This document shows, piece by piece, positions 35,300 through 44,498 of a DNA stretch of 64,000 nt. The first letter of the stretch is position 1; every line of letters starts with the position of its first letter. The notes beneath the pieces are model-generated. The model did no database searches, was not told where the DNA came from, and saw only the letters and a program-made list of their open reading frames with translations. A program made the translations under genes and the position numbers. Source of the DNA: Hominimerdicola alba (GTDB taxonomy: Bacteria; Bacillota; Clostridia; Oscillospirales; Ruminococcaceae); the NCBI RefSeq assembly GCF_900112155.1, contig NZ_FOKQ01000003.1, positions 124,001-188,000 of the forward strand, written 5' to 3'.

Positions 35300-36109
35300 T
35301 CATTTTCCGAATGTATCTCGGAAGACATTGTAATTTGTGGGATTTTTAGGGGAACAGTATACTGCGAATTCGATGTTTTTGAAATAGTATCGGTACTTTT
35401 CGGTGAGATCTTTCATGACCTTTGCCACAACTTTCGGGGGATTGCGGAAAGCACCGCAGCCGAATGCACCGAGGATAAAGGTCTCAGCGCCGTTATTTAT
35501 GGCGGTGATGAAAACTCTTTCAAGGCGCTTATACTGTATCTTTGCGAGGGTATCGTCATAGATCCTGGTGTAGCCGCTGAGATTCGGAGAGGCACAGGTA
35601 ATGACATCTACCTTGAACCACTCTTTTTCAGGTCTTGGGACAGGTGATGCGGTATCAGTCTTGATGCAGTAGACATCTGGAGTGAATATGAGATCATCGT
35701 TATAGATAAGATCGCTGAACATAGTCCTGTGGGGCATATAGAAGCCTTCCATTATCTTATACGACGAAAGACATGGAAAGAGAGTTGTTATTCGGCATAT
35801 GCACTCTTCCTGAGCTTTTGCGCCGTTTACCACACCGCCGCCCGGATTTTTGGCGGATGCGAAATTCAGTATGCATACCTTGGTGTCTTTATACTGTTCA
35901 GCAGATTCTATGGTACGCTTTTGGGTAACGGATATTTTAGCCGGAGTCAGGTAAGGCTCGGCTTTAAGGTCGATCGATTCACTGTCAAGTAAAATATACT
36001 GACGATTAACAGAGCTTTGGAAAGCACCTTTCAGGAGGCTGTTATTACTGCACTGTTCAATAGTGTCATTGAAGATATTTACGAGAATTTCTTTATCGTT
36101 GCCGCGCAT
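35300..36109 (-). CDS. bacterial PARG-like macrodomain protein (TIGR02452 type)
   Basis: The 269-residue protein contains CILNFASAKNPGGGVVNGAK and then AQEECICRI, the GGG and QEE catalytic signature of poly(ADP-ribose) glycohydrolases. It also has FILGAFGCGAFRNPP near residue 220, the phosphate loop. It should remove ADP-ribose from a modified target. A TGAGGTG site precedes the ATG, nine bases after the pentapeptide-repeat gene, so they form a pair. Confidence 0.88.
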   Translation of the reverse strand: MRGNDKEILVNIFNDTIEQCSNNSLLKGAFQSSVNRQYILLDSESIDLKAEPYLTPAKISVTQKRTIESAEQYKDTKVCILNFASAKNPGGGVVNGAKAQEECICRITTLFPCLSSYKIMEGFYMPHRTMFSDLIYNDDLIFTPDVYCIKTDTASPVPRPEKEWFKVDVITCASPNLSGYTRIYDDTLAKIQYKRLERVFITAINNGAETFILGAFGCGAFRNPPKVVAKVMKDLTEKYRYYFKNIEFAVYCSPKNPTNYNVFRDTFGK

Positions 36110-36118
36110 GGTAACACC

Positions 36119-36721
36119 TCACTTTACAATTAATCCCAACAGCTTTGCAAGGTCAGCTGCCTGTTCATATGTTACTGTCACGCCGCGGAGTTCGGAAAGT
36201 TCACGGGAGAGGACTATGCCCGATATATCACATTTTGAGAAGTCGGTGCCACGCATTTTTGTCATGAACAGTTCAGCGCTGACAAGCTTTACATCTTTAA
36301 AGGTCGTTCTTTTAAATTCGCTTCGGGAAAGAAGCGCACCCGACATATCGCAGTCGGTGATGGTGCAGGCATCGAAGGTGGATTCGGAGAAAAGTCCGTA
36401 GGTGAAGGAACTTGTTTTCAGCGTAGACTGCTTGAATACAGCGCTTCCGAATTCTGCGCCGTTTGCTTTACAGCCCGTGAACTCACATTCCTTAAAATAG
36501 CAGTCACCAAGTTTGCAGTTGGAAAGGTCGCATTTATCGAACTTACAGCCATAGAAACAGGCTTTGGTTAGGTCGCACTGAATAAAGCGACAGCCTTTGA
36601 AGACTACCTCGGAGAATTCAAAACCACTGATATCTTCGGAAGCAATGATCTCACGCTCGTATTCGGCGTTCTTGATCTCCATATCCTGATCTCTGACTTT
36701 TGAAATATCATCTGTAAACAT
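36119..36721 (-). CDS. pentapeptide-repeat protein
   Basis: From about residue 40 the 200-residue protein repeats the A/C(D/N)LxF-type five-residue unit, for example FKGCRFIQCDLTKACFYGCK and FDKCDLSNCKLGDCYFKECE, forming a right-handed square beta helix. Cysteine is unusually frequent in the repeats. Some members mimic DNA and inhibit gyrase; no such role can be claimed here. The start at 36721 follows GGGTGATAATT. Confidence 0.9.
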   Translation of the reverse strand: MFTDDISKVRDQDMEIKNAEYEREIIASEDISGFEFSEVVFKGCRFIQCDLTKACFYGCKFDKCDLSNCKLGDCYFKECEFTGCKANGAEFGSAVFKQSTLKTSSFTYGLFSESTFDACTITDCDMSGALLSRSEFKRTTFKDVKLVSAELFMTKMRGTDFSKCDISGIVLSRELSELRGVTVTYEQAADLAKLLGLIVK

Positions 36722-36737
36722 AATTATCACCCGAAAT

Positions 36738-36766
36738 ATCATACCATATTATTTTAAAAATGTAAA
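36738..36766 (-). promoter_or_regulatory. promoter of the pentapeptide/PARG pair
   Basis: TTTACA (36761-36766) and TATGAT (36738-36743) with a 17-base spacer on the minus strand. Confidence 0.7.
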
Positions 36767-36820
36767 GACAACAGATGAAAATTTACATCAAGTTATTTTA
36801 CTTTACGGGTATGAATGCAC

Positions 36821-36844
36821 AAAAAAGCCGCCCGAAGGCGGCTT
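36821..36844 (-). terminator. terminator of the SPFH/NfeD operon
   Basis: AAGCCGCC and GGCGGCTT pair around a TTCG loop on the minus strand (36825-36844) and are followed by a T run. Confidence 0.92.
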
Positions 36845-36851
36845 GAAATTA

Positions 36852-37814
36852 TTACTGGTTTTCCTTAACGATCTCCTTGAGACCTGTTGCAAGACCTGCA
36901 AGACTCTGAATCTCGCTTGGGATAATGATCTTGGTTGCCTTGCCGTCAGCTGCTTTGCTGAATGCTTCAAGGCTCTTGAGCTGGATAACTGCTTCGTTAG
37001 GATTAGCAGCATTCAGCTTAACGATACTGTCAGCCAGTGCGCGCTGTACCATGTCGATAGCCTGCGCTTCACCTTCTGCCTCCAGGATCTTCTGCTCCTT
37101 GACAGCGTCTGCACGGAGTATCATGGACTGCTTTTCAGCCTCAGCGGCAAGTATCTGAGATTCCTTGTCAGCCTGTGCGCGGAGTATCTTGGACTCCTTT
37201 TCACCTTCTGCAACGAGTATCTGGGACTTCTTTTCAGCCTCAGCCTGAATGACTTTTTCACGTCTTTCGCGGTCAGCCTTCATCTGCTTTTCCATTGCAT
37301 CCTGGATCTCTCTGGGAGGGATGATGTTCTTCAGCTCGACACGCTGAACCTTGATGCCCCATCTGTCGGTAGCTTCATCGAGTATAGCAGTTATACGTGT
37401 GTTGATGATATCTCTGGAAGTAAGTGTTGCTTCCAGATCCAGGTCGCCGACGATATTTCTCAGGGTGGTAGCGGTGAGGTTCTCGATAGCGGAGATAGGT
37501 CTTTCAACGCCGTATGTGAATTGCATAGCATTGGTTATCTGGAAGAATACGACGGTATCTATCTGCATGGTAACGTTATCCTTGGTGATAACGGACTGGG
37601 GTTTGAAGTCAACTACCTGCTCCTTGATGGATACTTTCTTTGCAACTCTGTCGATAAAAGGAACTTTAACGTGGAGACCTGTGCCCCATGCTGCGTGGAA
37701 TGTACCGAATCTTTCAACGACATAAACATATGCCTGGGGTACTATCTTTATGTTGGAGATTATAACCAACACGATAAATGCGATAAGTATCAGTACGATC
37801 AATAATGGACTCAT
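36852..37814 (-). CDS. SPFH/band-7 membrane protein (stomatin/QmcA-like)
   Basis: The 320-residue protein has an N-terminal membrane segment (LLIVLILIAFIVLVIISNI). The SPFH domain follows (VPQAYVYVVERFGTFHAAWG, QVVDFKPQSVITKDNVTMQI). A long Ala/Glu-rich coiled coil fills about 175-270 (EKKSQILVAEGEKESKILRA). Such proteins form membrane ring or microdomain scaffolds. It follows the NfeD gene by 19 bases; SPFH and NfeD proteins usually work together. A GGAGG site precedes the ATG. Confidence 0.93.
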   Translation of the reverse strand: MSPLLIVLILIAFIVLVIISNIKIVPQAYVYVVERFGTFHAAWGTGLHVKVPFIDRVAKKVSIKEQVVDFKPQSVITKDNVTMQIDTVVFFQITNAMQFTYGVERPISAIENLTATTLRNIVGDLDLEATLTSRDIINTRITAILDEATDRWGIKVQRVELKNIIPPREIQDAMEKQMKADRERREKVIQAEAEKKSQILVAEGEKESKILRAQADKESQILAAEAEKQSMILRADAVKEQKILEAEGEAQAIDMVQRALADSIVKLNAANPNEAVIQLKSLEAFSKAADGKATKIIIPSEIQSLAGLATGLKEIVKENQ

Positions 37815-37833
37815 TTCTTCTTTACCTCCGAAT

Positions 37834-38271
37834 TCAATTCTTTTGTGTTACAACAAGTTTTGCGCCTGAGACCTCGACTACGCTTACGGTAGCGCCTTTC
37901 TCTATTGTGCTCCCGTCCTCGGAAACAGCTGACCAGTCAGTGCCGTCCAGTCTGACCCTGCCTTTATTCAGGCTGTTGTCGATGCTCTCGATGACCTGCG
38001 CTGTCTTACCGACATCAAGTTCAAAGTTTGTGGGAACAGCGGTCATTCTGACCTTTTTTGCAAGAGGACGTGTCGCTATAAGGAATACTATCGAAGCGAT
38101 AACGAACACAGCAAACTGCGACACGAATGAAAGCTTCGCGATAGCACAGAACATAGCCGCAAGTGCGCCCAGTGCGAACCAGATGCTAAGCAATCCTGCG
38201 CCGTTTGCGATCTCAACGATCACAAAGAATACGAAAGCCACTGCCCAAACGATGATGTAAGTGGTAGCCAT
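37834..38271 (-). CDS. NfeD family membrane protein
   Basis: The 145-residue protein has about three membrane segments in residues 1-75. A small beta-barrel OB-like domain follows (GKTAQVIESIDNSLNKGRVR, LDGTDWSAVSEDGSTIEKG), the short-form NfeD pattern. NfeD partners with SPFH proteins in membrane organisation, and the SPFH gene is next on the same transcript. The promoter is at 38343-38371. Confidence 0.9.
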   Translation of the reverse strand: MATTYIIVWAVAFVFFVIVEIANGAGLLSIWFALGALAAMFCAIAKLSFVSQFAVFVIASIVFLIATRPLAKKVRMTAVPTNFELDVGKTAQVIESIDNSLNKGRVRLDGTDWSAVSEDGSTIEKGATVSVVEVSGAKLVVTQKN

Positions 38272-38342
38272 AAACAGATCAACTCCTTTCCTGTTCTGAA
38301 AATATATATTTCTTTCTGCGGTATTAATTTTACCGCAACATA

Positions 38343-38371
38343 ATTATACCATAATTTTTCGATTTTTTCAA
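38343..38371 (-). promoter_or_regulatory. promoter of the NfeD/SPFH operon
   Basis: TTGAAA (38366-38371) and TATAAT (38343-38348) with a 17-base spacer on the minus strand. Confidence 0.85.
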
Positions 38372-38481
38372 TAGGTAAATTCGTATAACAGAAAAAATTT
38401 TGCTGACAGAAAAGTGATAGAAATTACAGTGATCCGGTCAAGCAAGCCAACTTGTCGTTCAATGATTATATGTCAAGAAAA

Positions 38482-39015
38482 TCACTTGACATATACCTTT
38501 TTGATTATGCCGATGTACTGCACGTGGTAGTCACCTGTTGCATAGTTTGCTTCGATGAGATCTTTGTTGATGAAGCTATCGGGAGTCATTGACTGTACGT
38601 ATGCTTTTTCACATACGAAAACCAGCTTTGCCTGCTCAAAAGTGACGGAGCAGTCTGCTACAACGGGAACCAGCCCTGTTTCGGCGGATTTATCGCAATC
38701 TCTGCCGCTGTGAGAACCGCAGAAGGCCAGTGCTTTCCTCTCGGATTCATCAAAAAAACTAATTGTAAAGGTATTCTCCTTGTCAAGAAATTCCTTGGTA
38801 TATCTCTGGGGTCTGATAACGGTGGTGAAGGTCTGCTTGCCCCACATTATGCCTGCAAAGCCCCATGAAGCTGTCATGGTGTTCCAGCCGTTCTCGTTAC
38901 CTGCGGTAACAAGGAACCAGTCCTTATCTATCTTCTTATAAGGATCAAAACCCATTGTATGCAGTTCCGAGGGGTCTACCTCTTTAAAACCGTATTTCTC
39001 AGTAAGTATGCTCAT
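38482..39015 (-). CDS. flavin reductase-like FMN-binding protein
   Basis: The 177-residue protein resembles the flavin reductase/flavoredoxin family: TAGNENGWNTMTASWGFAGI near residues 37-56, TTVIRPQRYTKEFLDKE and FTISFFDESERKALAFCG. It differs in sequence from the family member at 10120. It is transcribed alone from a promoter at 39066-39094. An AT-rich inverted repeat (TATATGTCAAG/CTTGACATATA) spans its stop codon and may end the transcript. Confidence 0.85.
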   Translation of the reverse strand: MSILTEKYGFKEVDPSELHTMGFDPYKKIDKDWFLVTAGNENGWNTMTASWGFAGIMWGKQTFTTVIRPQRYTKEFLDKENTFTISFFDESERKALAFCGSHSGRDCDKSAETGLVPVVADCSVTFEQAKLVFVCEKAYVQSMTPDSFINKDLIEANYATGDYHVQYIGIIKKVYVK

Positions 39016-39065
39016 TTTCCATTCCGCCTTTCGCGTAAGATTTATGCTTATACAAGCATGATACT

Positions 39066-39094
39066 ATTATACTCCATATTTTATGAAAATGCAA
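39066..39094 (-). promoter_or_regulatory. promoter of the 38482-39015 gene
   Basis: TTGCAT (39089-39094) and TATAAT (39066-39071) with a 17-base spacer on the minus strand. Confidence 0.8.
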
Positions 39095-39193
39095 CCGTTT
39101 TGTAATTGCTTTTTTACAGAATTGGTGTTATAATAGTCTATATGTAGGGCGTTTTTGTCGTGGGATATCTGTATGCAGTGTTGAGGATTTTTC

Positions 39194-39221
39194 ATAATAT
39201 GCATGATATTCTGCATATTAT
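39194..39221 (+). promoter_or_regulatory. putative ArgR-type operator upstream of argG
   Basis: ATAATATGCA and TGCATATTAT are perfect 10-base arms around TGATATTC. Further TATTCAT- and GCATATTC-like half sites follow up to 39285 (for example TAATATTCATC and TTGCATATTCG). AT-rich half sites of this kind resemble ARG boxes. The position, just ahead of the argG promoter, supports arginine control, but the regulator is not in the window. Confidence 0.5.
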
Positions 39222-39285
39222 TGTATTTTATACGTAATATTCATCAAAAATTTGCATATTCGTGTAATTTTATGCGTAAAACCCC

Positions 39286-39313
39286 TTGACAAATCCGAAT
39301 AATGGTGTATAAT
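39286..39313 (+). promoter_or_regulatory. promoter of argG
   Basis: Perfect TTGACA (39286-39291) and TATAAT (39308-39313) with a 16-base spacer. Confidence 0.88.
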
Positions 39314-39376
39314 ATGATTATTGTTTGACATACTATTCACCTTATGCCTGAATTTTTATTTTTGGAGGAATACATC

Positions 39377-40606
39377 ATGGCTAAAGAAATCAAAAAAGTT
39401 GTACTCGCTTACTCGGGCGGACTTGATACTTCTATCATCATCCCGTGGCTGAAGGAAAACTACAATAACTGTGAAGTTATCGCAGTTTCCGGCGACGTTG
39501 GACAGGGCACAGAGCTTGACGGCCTGGAGGAGAAGGCTATCAAGACAGGCGCTTCCAAGCTTTACATCGAGGATCTGACAGAAGAGTTCATCACTGATTA
39601 CGTTTATCCCACCGTACAGGCTGGCGCTGTATACGAGAATCAGTACCTGCTGGGTACTTCCTTTGCTAGACCTATCATCGCAAAGAGAATTGCTGAGATC
39701 GCTATCAAGGAAGGCGCTGACGCTATCTGCCACGGCTGCACAGGTAAGGGCAACGATCAGGTAAGATTCGAGCTGGCTATCAAGGCATTTGCACCCGATA
39801 TGCAGATCATCGCTCCCTGGAGAATCTGGGATATCAAGTCCAGAGATCAGGAGATCGATTATGCCGAGGCACACAACATTCCTCTGAAGATAAACAGAGA
39901 GACCAACTACTCCAAGGATAAGAACCTGTGGCACCTTTCTCACGAGGGTCTGGATCTTGAGGATCCCGCAAACGAGCCTCAGTACGAGAAGCCCGGTTTC
40001 CTGGAGCTGGGTGTATCTCCCATACAGGCACCCGACAAGCCCACTTATGTTACTATCCACTTTGAAAAGGGTATCCCCACCGCTGTTGACGGCGTAAAGA
40101 TGGGCGGCAAGGATCTCGTTGCAAAGCTGAACGAACTGGGCGGCGCTAACGGTATCGGTCTGGCTGACCTTGTTGAGAACAGACTGGTTGGTATGAAGTC
40201 CAGAGGCGTATACGAGACTCCCGGCGGAACTATCCTGTACAAGGCTCACGAGATACTGGAGACCATCACTATCGACAAGGAGACCGCTAGAATGAAGAGC
40301 TACATCGGCATCAAGTTCGCTGATATAGTTTACAACGGTCAGTGGTTCACACCTCTGAGAGAGGCTCTGAGCGCATTCGTTACCGAAACACAGAAGAATG
40401 TTACCGGTGATGTTAAGCTGAAGCTGTACAAGGGCAACGTTATCAATGCAGGCGTTACTTCTCCTTACACCCTGTATGATGAGGAAGTTGCTACATTCGA
40501 TGAGGATGATGTTTACAATCAGGCTGATTCCGCAGGCTTCATCAATCTGTTCGGTCTGCCTATCAAGGTACGCGCTAAGCTGGAGCAGAAGAGAAACAAT
40601 AAGTAA
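39377..40606 (+). CDS. argG: argininosuccinate synthase
   Basis: ArgG joins citrulline and aspartate with ATP, the seventh step of arginine synthesis. The protein of about 409 residues has the PP-loop [20 protein letters not shown] at its start, [14 protein letters not shown] near residue 115 and [11 protein letters not shown]-type binding blocks ([15 protein letters not shown]). The start at 39377 follows GGAGG; an upstream ATG is in frame but lacks similarity. It has its own promoter and AT-rich operator region, separate from the other arg genes 2 kb downstream. Confidence 0.97.
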   Translation: MAKEIKKVVLAYSGGLDTSIIIPWLKENYNNCEVIAVSGDVGQGTELDGLEEKAIKTGASKLYIEDLTEEFITDYVYPTVQAGAVYENQYLLGTSFARPIIAKRIAEIAIKEGADAICHGCTGKGNDQVRFELAIKAFAPDMQIIAPWRIWDIKSRDQEIDYAEAHNIPLKINRETNYSKDKNLWHLSHEGLDLEDPANEPQYEKPGFLELGVSPIQAPDKPTYVTIHFEKGIPTAVDGVKMGGKDLVAKLNELGGANGIGLADLVENRLVGMKSRGVYETPGGTILYKAHEILETITIDKETARMKSYIGIKFADIVYNGQWFTPLREALSAFVTETQKNVTGDVKLKLYKGNVINAGVTSPYTLYDEEVATFDEDDVYNQADSAGFINLFGLPIKVRAKLEQKRNNK

Positions 40607-40645
40607 TCTTACGCCGTAAAAAATCTATTATTAGGAGGTCATAGT

Positions 40646-41077
40646 ATGTCAGACAAGAATTCTTACTTTGAACCGGGCTTCGACAAAAAAGTAGAGATAT
40701 CCTACGATAATCTTCCCAATTCGTCTTTCGAGGACGTTAATCTGGGCGGTGCGACTTTTACCAATGTTAATCTGAAAGGCTCAAATTTTGAAGATGTCAA
40801 CATGGATGACACCATCTTTGACAACATCAGTATGCAGAACACCAGATTCACCGATATGTACATGGTAAATTCCCGTTTCCTTGGCGTTAACATAAGCGGT
40901 TCACGTTTTGGCTGTTCTATCATGAACAATGTTGAATTCAAGAATCCTGATCTGAAGAATTCTCAGTTCATACATTGTGACCTCACAGGTGTTGAGATCA
41001 GCGACTGCAAGATAGATGGTCTGAAGATCAACGGCATCGACATCCAGAAGCTTCTGGAACAGCACGATAAGGATTGA
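40646..41077 (+). CDS. pentapeptide-repeat protein
   Basis: The 143-residue protein repeats five-residue units throughout (FEDVNLGGATFTNVNLKGSN, FEDVNMDDTIFDNISMQNTR). It is a second pentapeptide protein in the window, not closely similar to that at 36119. A TTAGGAGG site precedes the ATG. It may be read from the argG promoter, 39 bases behind argG. Function unknown. Confidence 0.88.
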   Translation: MSDKNSYFEPGFDKKVEISYDNLPNSSFEDVNLGGATFTNVNLKGSNFEDVNMDDTIFDNISMQNTRFTDMYMVNSRFLGVNISGSRFGCSIMNNVEFKNPDLKNSQFIHCDLTGVEISDCKIDGLKINGIDIQKLLEQHDKD

Positions 41078-41078
41078 T

Positions 41079-41187
41079 CGTCCGTTTGGCGGACGCTAGC
41101 AGGTGTTCGGGCAGAATAACTCCTTGGTTCGGGTTATTTTGCCCATGCCTGTTTATACAGACTGCCCTGTGCAGGACGGTCTGTATA
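41079..41187 (+). other. array of three stable hairpins between argG-side and argH-side genes
   Basis: CGTCCG/CGGACG (41079-41095), GGGCAGAATAAC/GTTATTTTGCCC (41109-41144, extended by CAGG/CCTG) and TATACAGACTGCCC/GGACGGTCTGTATA (41154-41187) follow one another with few bases between. No long T run follows any of them. They could end the argG transcript, stabilise a messenger end, or form a leader for the downstream operon. Confidence 0.55.
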
Positions 41188-41225
41188 AGCAGACTAAATG
41201 ATCATTATAAATAAGGAGAAGTATC

Positions 41226-41663
41226 ATGACACACAAAGACAAGGCTTTGAGTCTTTTCAGTCAGGGATTTCATTGTTCTCAGGCTGTTCTTGGTGCTTTT
41301 GCAGAAGAACTTGGCATGAGCGATGAACTCGCTCTCAGTGTCAGCGGCAGTTTCGGCGGCGGTATGAGGAACGGTGAAGTCTGCGGTGCTTGCACGGGAG
41401 CGCTGATGGCTATCGGTCTGAAATACAGATTTTTCAAAGCCGATGATATCGGCAGCAAAGAAAAGAACAATGCTGTTACTTCGGTATTTTTGAGAAGATT
41501 CAAGGAAAAGAATGGCTCATTTCTTTGCAGAGAGCTTCTCGGATATGATCTTTCAGACCCGAAGCAGCAGGCTGAGGCTCGCGAAAAAGGTATGTTTACG
41601 GAATTCTGCCCGAAGATGGTCGCTAGTGCCGTTGAGACAGCAGAAGAACTTATGAATGAATAA
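41226..41663 (+). CDS. C_GCAxxG_C_C family redox-type protein
   Basis: The 145-residue protein carries the cysteine pattern that names the family: HCSQAVLGAFAEELG, then GSFGGGMRNGEVCGACTGAL, later LCRELLGYDL and FCPKMVASAVE. The cysteines may bind a metal or act in redox; no activity is established. An AAGGAG site precedes the ATG. It is the first gene of the argH-argF run. Confidence 0.88.
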   Translation: MTHKDKALSLFSQGFHCSQAVLGAFAEELGMSDELALSVSGSFGGGMRNGEVCGACTGALMAIGLKYRFFKADDIGSKEKNNAVTSVFLRRFKEKNGSFLCRELLGYDLSDPKQQAEAREKGMFTEFCPKMVASAVETAEELMNE

Positions 41664-41684
41664 ATAAAAAGGACGGTAAGTAAA

Positions 41685-43058
41685 ATGGCTGGAAAAATGT
41701 GGGCAGGACGTTTCACTAAAGAGGTAGACGAGAGGGTCAACGATTTTAATTCATCTATCTCATTTGACCACAGAATGTACAAGCAGGATATCGAGGGTTC
41801 TATCGCACACGCTACTATGCTGGGTGAATGCGGTATAATCGATATCGAAGAGAGCAAGAAGATAATCGAGGGTCTTAAGGGCATACTTGCTGATATCGAA
41901 AGCGGCAAGCTTGAATTTGACCCTACTGCCGAAGATATCCATATGTTCGTGGAAGCTGAGCTGACTTCAAGACTTGGCGACACAGGCAAGAGACTACACA
42001 CTGCGAGATCGAGAAACGATCAGGTAGCGCTGGATATAAGAATGAATCTGAAAGTTGAGGCTGACGAGATAATCGCGCTGGTAAAGGAACTGGAGCAGAC
42101 TATACTCAATATGGCTGAAAAGCACCTGACCACGGTAATGCCCGGATATACTCATTTACAGAGGGCACAGCCCATCACTTTCGCGCATCATCTGATGGCT
42201 TATGCAAATATGCTGCTGAGAGACCTGGGCAGACTTGAGGACTGCAAGAAGAGACTCAACATTATGCCTTTGGGCAGTGGTGCGCTGGCTTCAACCACTT
42301 ATCCTATCAACAGACAGAGAGTATGCGACCTGCTGGGATTTGACGAGATAACTCAGAATTCACTGGACGGCGTTTCGGACAGAGATTTCTGCATTGAACT
42401 GGCTTCGGCTATATCCATGCTGATGATGCATCTTTCAAGATTCTCGGAGGAGATAATACTCTGGTGTTCATGGGAGTTCAAGTTCGTTGAGCTTGACGAC
42501 GCTTATGCAACAGGTTCTTCCATAATGCCCCAGAAGAAAAACCCCGATGTTACCGAGCTTATCAGAGGTAAGACAGGAAGAGTTTACGGCGACCTGAACA
42601 CTCTGCTGGTAATGATGAAGGGCACTCCCCTTGCATACAACAAGGATATGCAGGAGGACAAGGAAGCTATCTTTGATGCTGTGGATACCGTTAAGCTTTG
42701 CCTGAAAACATTCATACCAATGCTGGATACCATGACTGTTCTTAAAGATAACATGAGAAATGCTGCTGCAAGAGGTTTCATAAATGCTACCGACTGCGCA
42801 GATTATCTGGTAAAGAAGGGTATGCCTTTCAGAGATGCTTACAAGATAACAGGTACTCTGGTACACACCTGCATCGAGCTGGGCTGCACTCTTGAAACTC
42901 TGCCTATGGAAGAGTACAAGAAGCTCACAGAGAATTTTGACGAAGACGTTTATGAGGCAATAAGCCTTGACACCTGCGTTATGCAGAGAAAGGCTGCAGG
43001 CGGACCTGCACCTGAATCGGTAAAGGCACAGATTGCGTATGTACGTGAAAGGATTTAA
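41685..43058 (+). CDS. argH: argininosuccinate lyase
   Basis: ArgH splits argininosuccinate into arginine and fumarate, the last step. The 457-residue protein starts [20 protein letters not shown] and has [15 protein letters not shown] near residue 105, [20 protein letters not shown] and the superfamily signature [13 protein letters not shown] with the catalytic Ser. It belongs to the fumarase/aspartase superfamily tetramers. It overlaps the following membrane protein gene by 20 bases. Confidence 0.97.
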   Translation: MAGKMWAGRFTKEVDERVNDFNSSISFDHRMYKQDIEGSIAHATMLGECGIIDIEESKKIIEGLKGILADIESGKLEFDPTAEDIHMFVEAELTSRLGDTGKRLHTARSRNDQVALDIRMNLKVEADEIIALVKELEQTILNMAEKHLTTVMPGYTHLQRAQPITFAHHLMAYANMLLRDLGRLEDCKKRLNIMPLGSGALASTTYPINRQRVCDLLGFDEITQNSLDGVSDRDFCIELASAISMLMMHLSRFSEEIILWCSWEFKFVELDDAYATGSSIMPQKKNPDVTELIRGKTGRVYGDLNTLLVMMKGTPLAYNKDMQEDKEAIFDAVDTVKLCLKTFIPMLDTMTVLKDNMRNAAARGFINATDCADYLVKKGMPFRDAYKITGTLVHTCIELGCTLETLPMEEYKKLTENFDEDVYEAISLDTCVMQRKAAGGPAPESVKAQIAYVRERI

Positions 43059-43506
43059 TAAGATAAGGCAGAGCGAGGAGCTCAGCGCAGCGGCAGTTTT
43101 TCTGCTGTGGCTGGTCTTCGGAATAGGGCTGGTTATTCTGGTGGACAAAGTTATACCAAGCATACTGACCCTTATGCTGGCTTTCGGGTTTATATATCCT
43201 ACAGGTTGTCTGGTAATGTTTTTCAGACTTTGCAAAAGCCACGGAGTTATGTGGTACTTCCCTGTTGCAGTCATATTAGTTGATGTTATTATGTACGCGG
43301 CATGGGGTACTTACAGGGCGATAATCCCGAATATGCTTATCCTCACCATACTCTGTCTGCTATTCGGATGCGGACTGGGCGGATGTTTTGCGGACAAGGA
43401 AGCTGTAAAAGCTTACCGTGAAAACAGACGCTTGAAAAAACTCGGTGAGGACAAACCTTATTCTTCGATAATAGATGATAATAATATCAAAAAAAACAAG
43501 AAATGA
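43039..43506 (+). CDS. membrane protein, unknown function
   Basis: The protein of about 155 residues has four likely membrane segments (for example [20 protein letters not shown] and [19 protein letters not shown]) and a charged C-terminal tail ([13 protein letters not shown]). Its ATG lies within the end of argH in another frame, so translation is coupled. It is not recognised as a transporter family. An exporter role for arginine would be speculation. Confidence 0.65.
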   Translation: MYVKGFNKIRQSEELSAAAVFLLWLVFGIGLVILVDKVIPSILTLMLAFGFIYPTGCLVMFFRLCKSHGVMWYFPVAVILVDVIMYAAWGTYRAIIPNMLILTILCLLFGCGLGGCFADKEAVKAYRENRRLKKLGEDKPYSSIIDDNNIKKNKK

Positions 43507-43527
43507 TCTTTTGGGAAGTGTAACGTT

Positions 43528-44481
43528 ATGAGCAATAAATTCAAGGTTTTTATAGATGGTAAAGCAGGAACTACAGGTCTTAAGATATACGAAAGACTTG
43601 GCAGGCGCGACGATATCGAGATACTGCTGATAGATGAGGAAAAGCGTAAGGACAGCGCAGAGCGTGCCAAGATGATAAACAGCGCGGATATAGTATTTCT
43701 CTGCCTGCCCGATGCTGCTGCAAAGGAAGCTGTAGCGCTGTGTACAAATCCCGAGACAAGGATAATCGATGCTTCTACCGCACACAGAACCGATCCTGCA
43801 TGGGATTATGGTTTCCCCGAGCTTTCGGAAAAGCACAGGGAGAACATACGTAAGTCCAAGAGAGTAGCTAACCCGGGCTGCTATGCCAGCGGTTTCATAT
43901 CTCTGGTATATCCTCTGATTCAGGCAGGTGTTCTGCCCGAGGATTATCCTGTAACCTGCCATGCGGTATCAGGTTACAGCGGTGCTGGCAACAAGATGAT
44001 CAACGTAATCGAGAGCGCTGACAAGACCTTTGAGATGAACTCCCCCAGACAGTATGCTCTTGGTCAGCAGCACAAGCATATCCCTGAGATGCAGAAGATA
44101 TGCGGCATGAAGTATGCTCCTATGTTCAATCCTATCGTTGATGACTATTACAGCGGTATGGTAGTGAGCGTGCCTCTTGTGACAAGATGCCTGACAAAAA
44201 AGTACACTCCCGCTGAGATACACGAGATAATGACTGCACACTATGCTGGTCAGCATTTTGTGAAAGTTATGGAACTTGGCGGTACTGAGACACTGGCTGA
44301 CGGTTTCCTGGCTGCAAATACTCTGGCTGATACCAACAATATGCAGATATTTGTTTGCGGAAACGATGACCAGATACTTCTGTGTTCGAGATTCGACAAT
44401 CTCGGCAAGGGCGCAAGCGGCGCTGCTATGCAGAATATGAACATCATGCTGGGCATTGATGAAACAACCGGTCTTGAATAG
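43528..44481 (+). CDS. argC: N-acetyl-gamma-glutamyl-phosphate reductase (short type)
   Basis: ArgC reduces N-acetylglutamyl phosphate to the semialdehyde, step three. The 317-residue protein has the Rossmann start KVFIDGKAGTTGLKIYERL and the catalytic Cys in VANPGCYASGFI near residue 117, with HAVSGYSGAGNKMI following. It is the shorter class 2 enzyme rather than the form of about 345 residues. It sits 21 bases after the membrane protein gene. Confidence 0.95.
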   Translation: MSNKFKVFIDGKAGTTGLKIYERLGRRDDIEILLIDEEKRKDSAERAKMINSADIVFLCLPDAAAKEAVALCTNPETRIIDASTAHRTDPAWDYGFPELSEKHRENIRKSKRVANPGCYASGFISLVYPLIQAGVLPEDYPVTCHAVSGYSGAGNKMINVIESADKTFEMNSPRQYALGQQHKHIPEMQKICGMKYAPMFNPIVDDYYSGMVVSVPLVTRCLTKKYTPAEIHEIMTAHYAGQHFVKVMELGGTETLADGFLAANTLADTNNMQIFVCGNDDQILLCSRFDNLGKGASGAAMQNMNIMLGIDETTGLE

Positions 44482-44498
44482 ATTATTAAGGTGAATTT

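Noticed and set aside
36843-37805. A 320-codon plus-strand frame, antisense to the SPFH gene
   Set aside because: It mirrors the coiled-coil codons of the SPFH gene, lacks a ribosome site and resembles no protein.
38467-38494. Perfect AT-rich inverted repeat at the end of the flavin reductase gene
   Set aside because: It could be a terminator or operator, but no T run or promoter context decides; mentioned only with the gene.
39356-40249. A 297-codon minus-strand frame across argG
   Set aside because: It is antisense to argG with no family resemblance or start signal.
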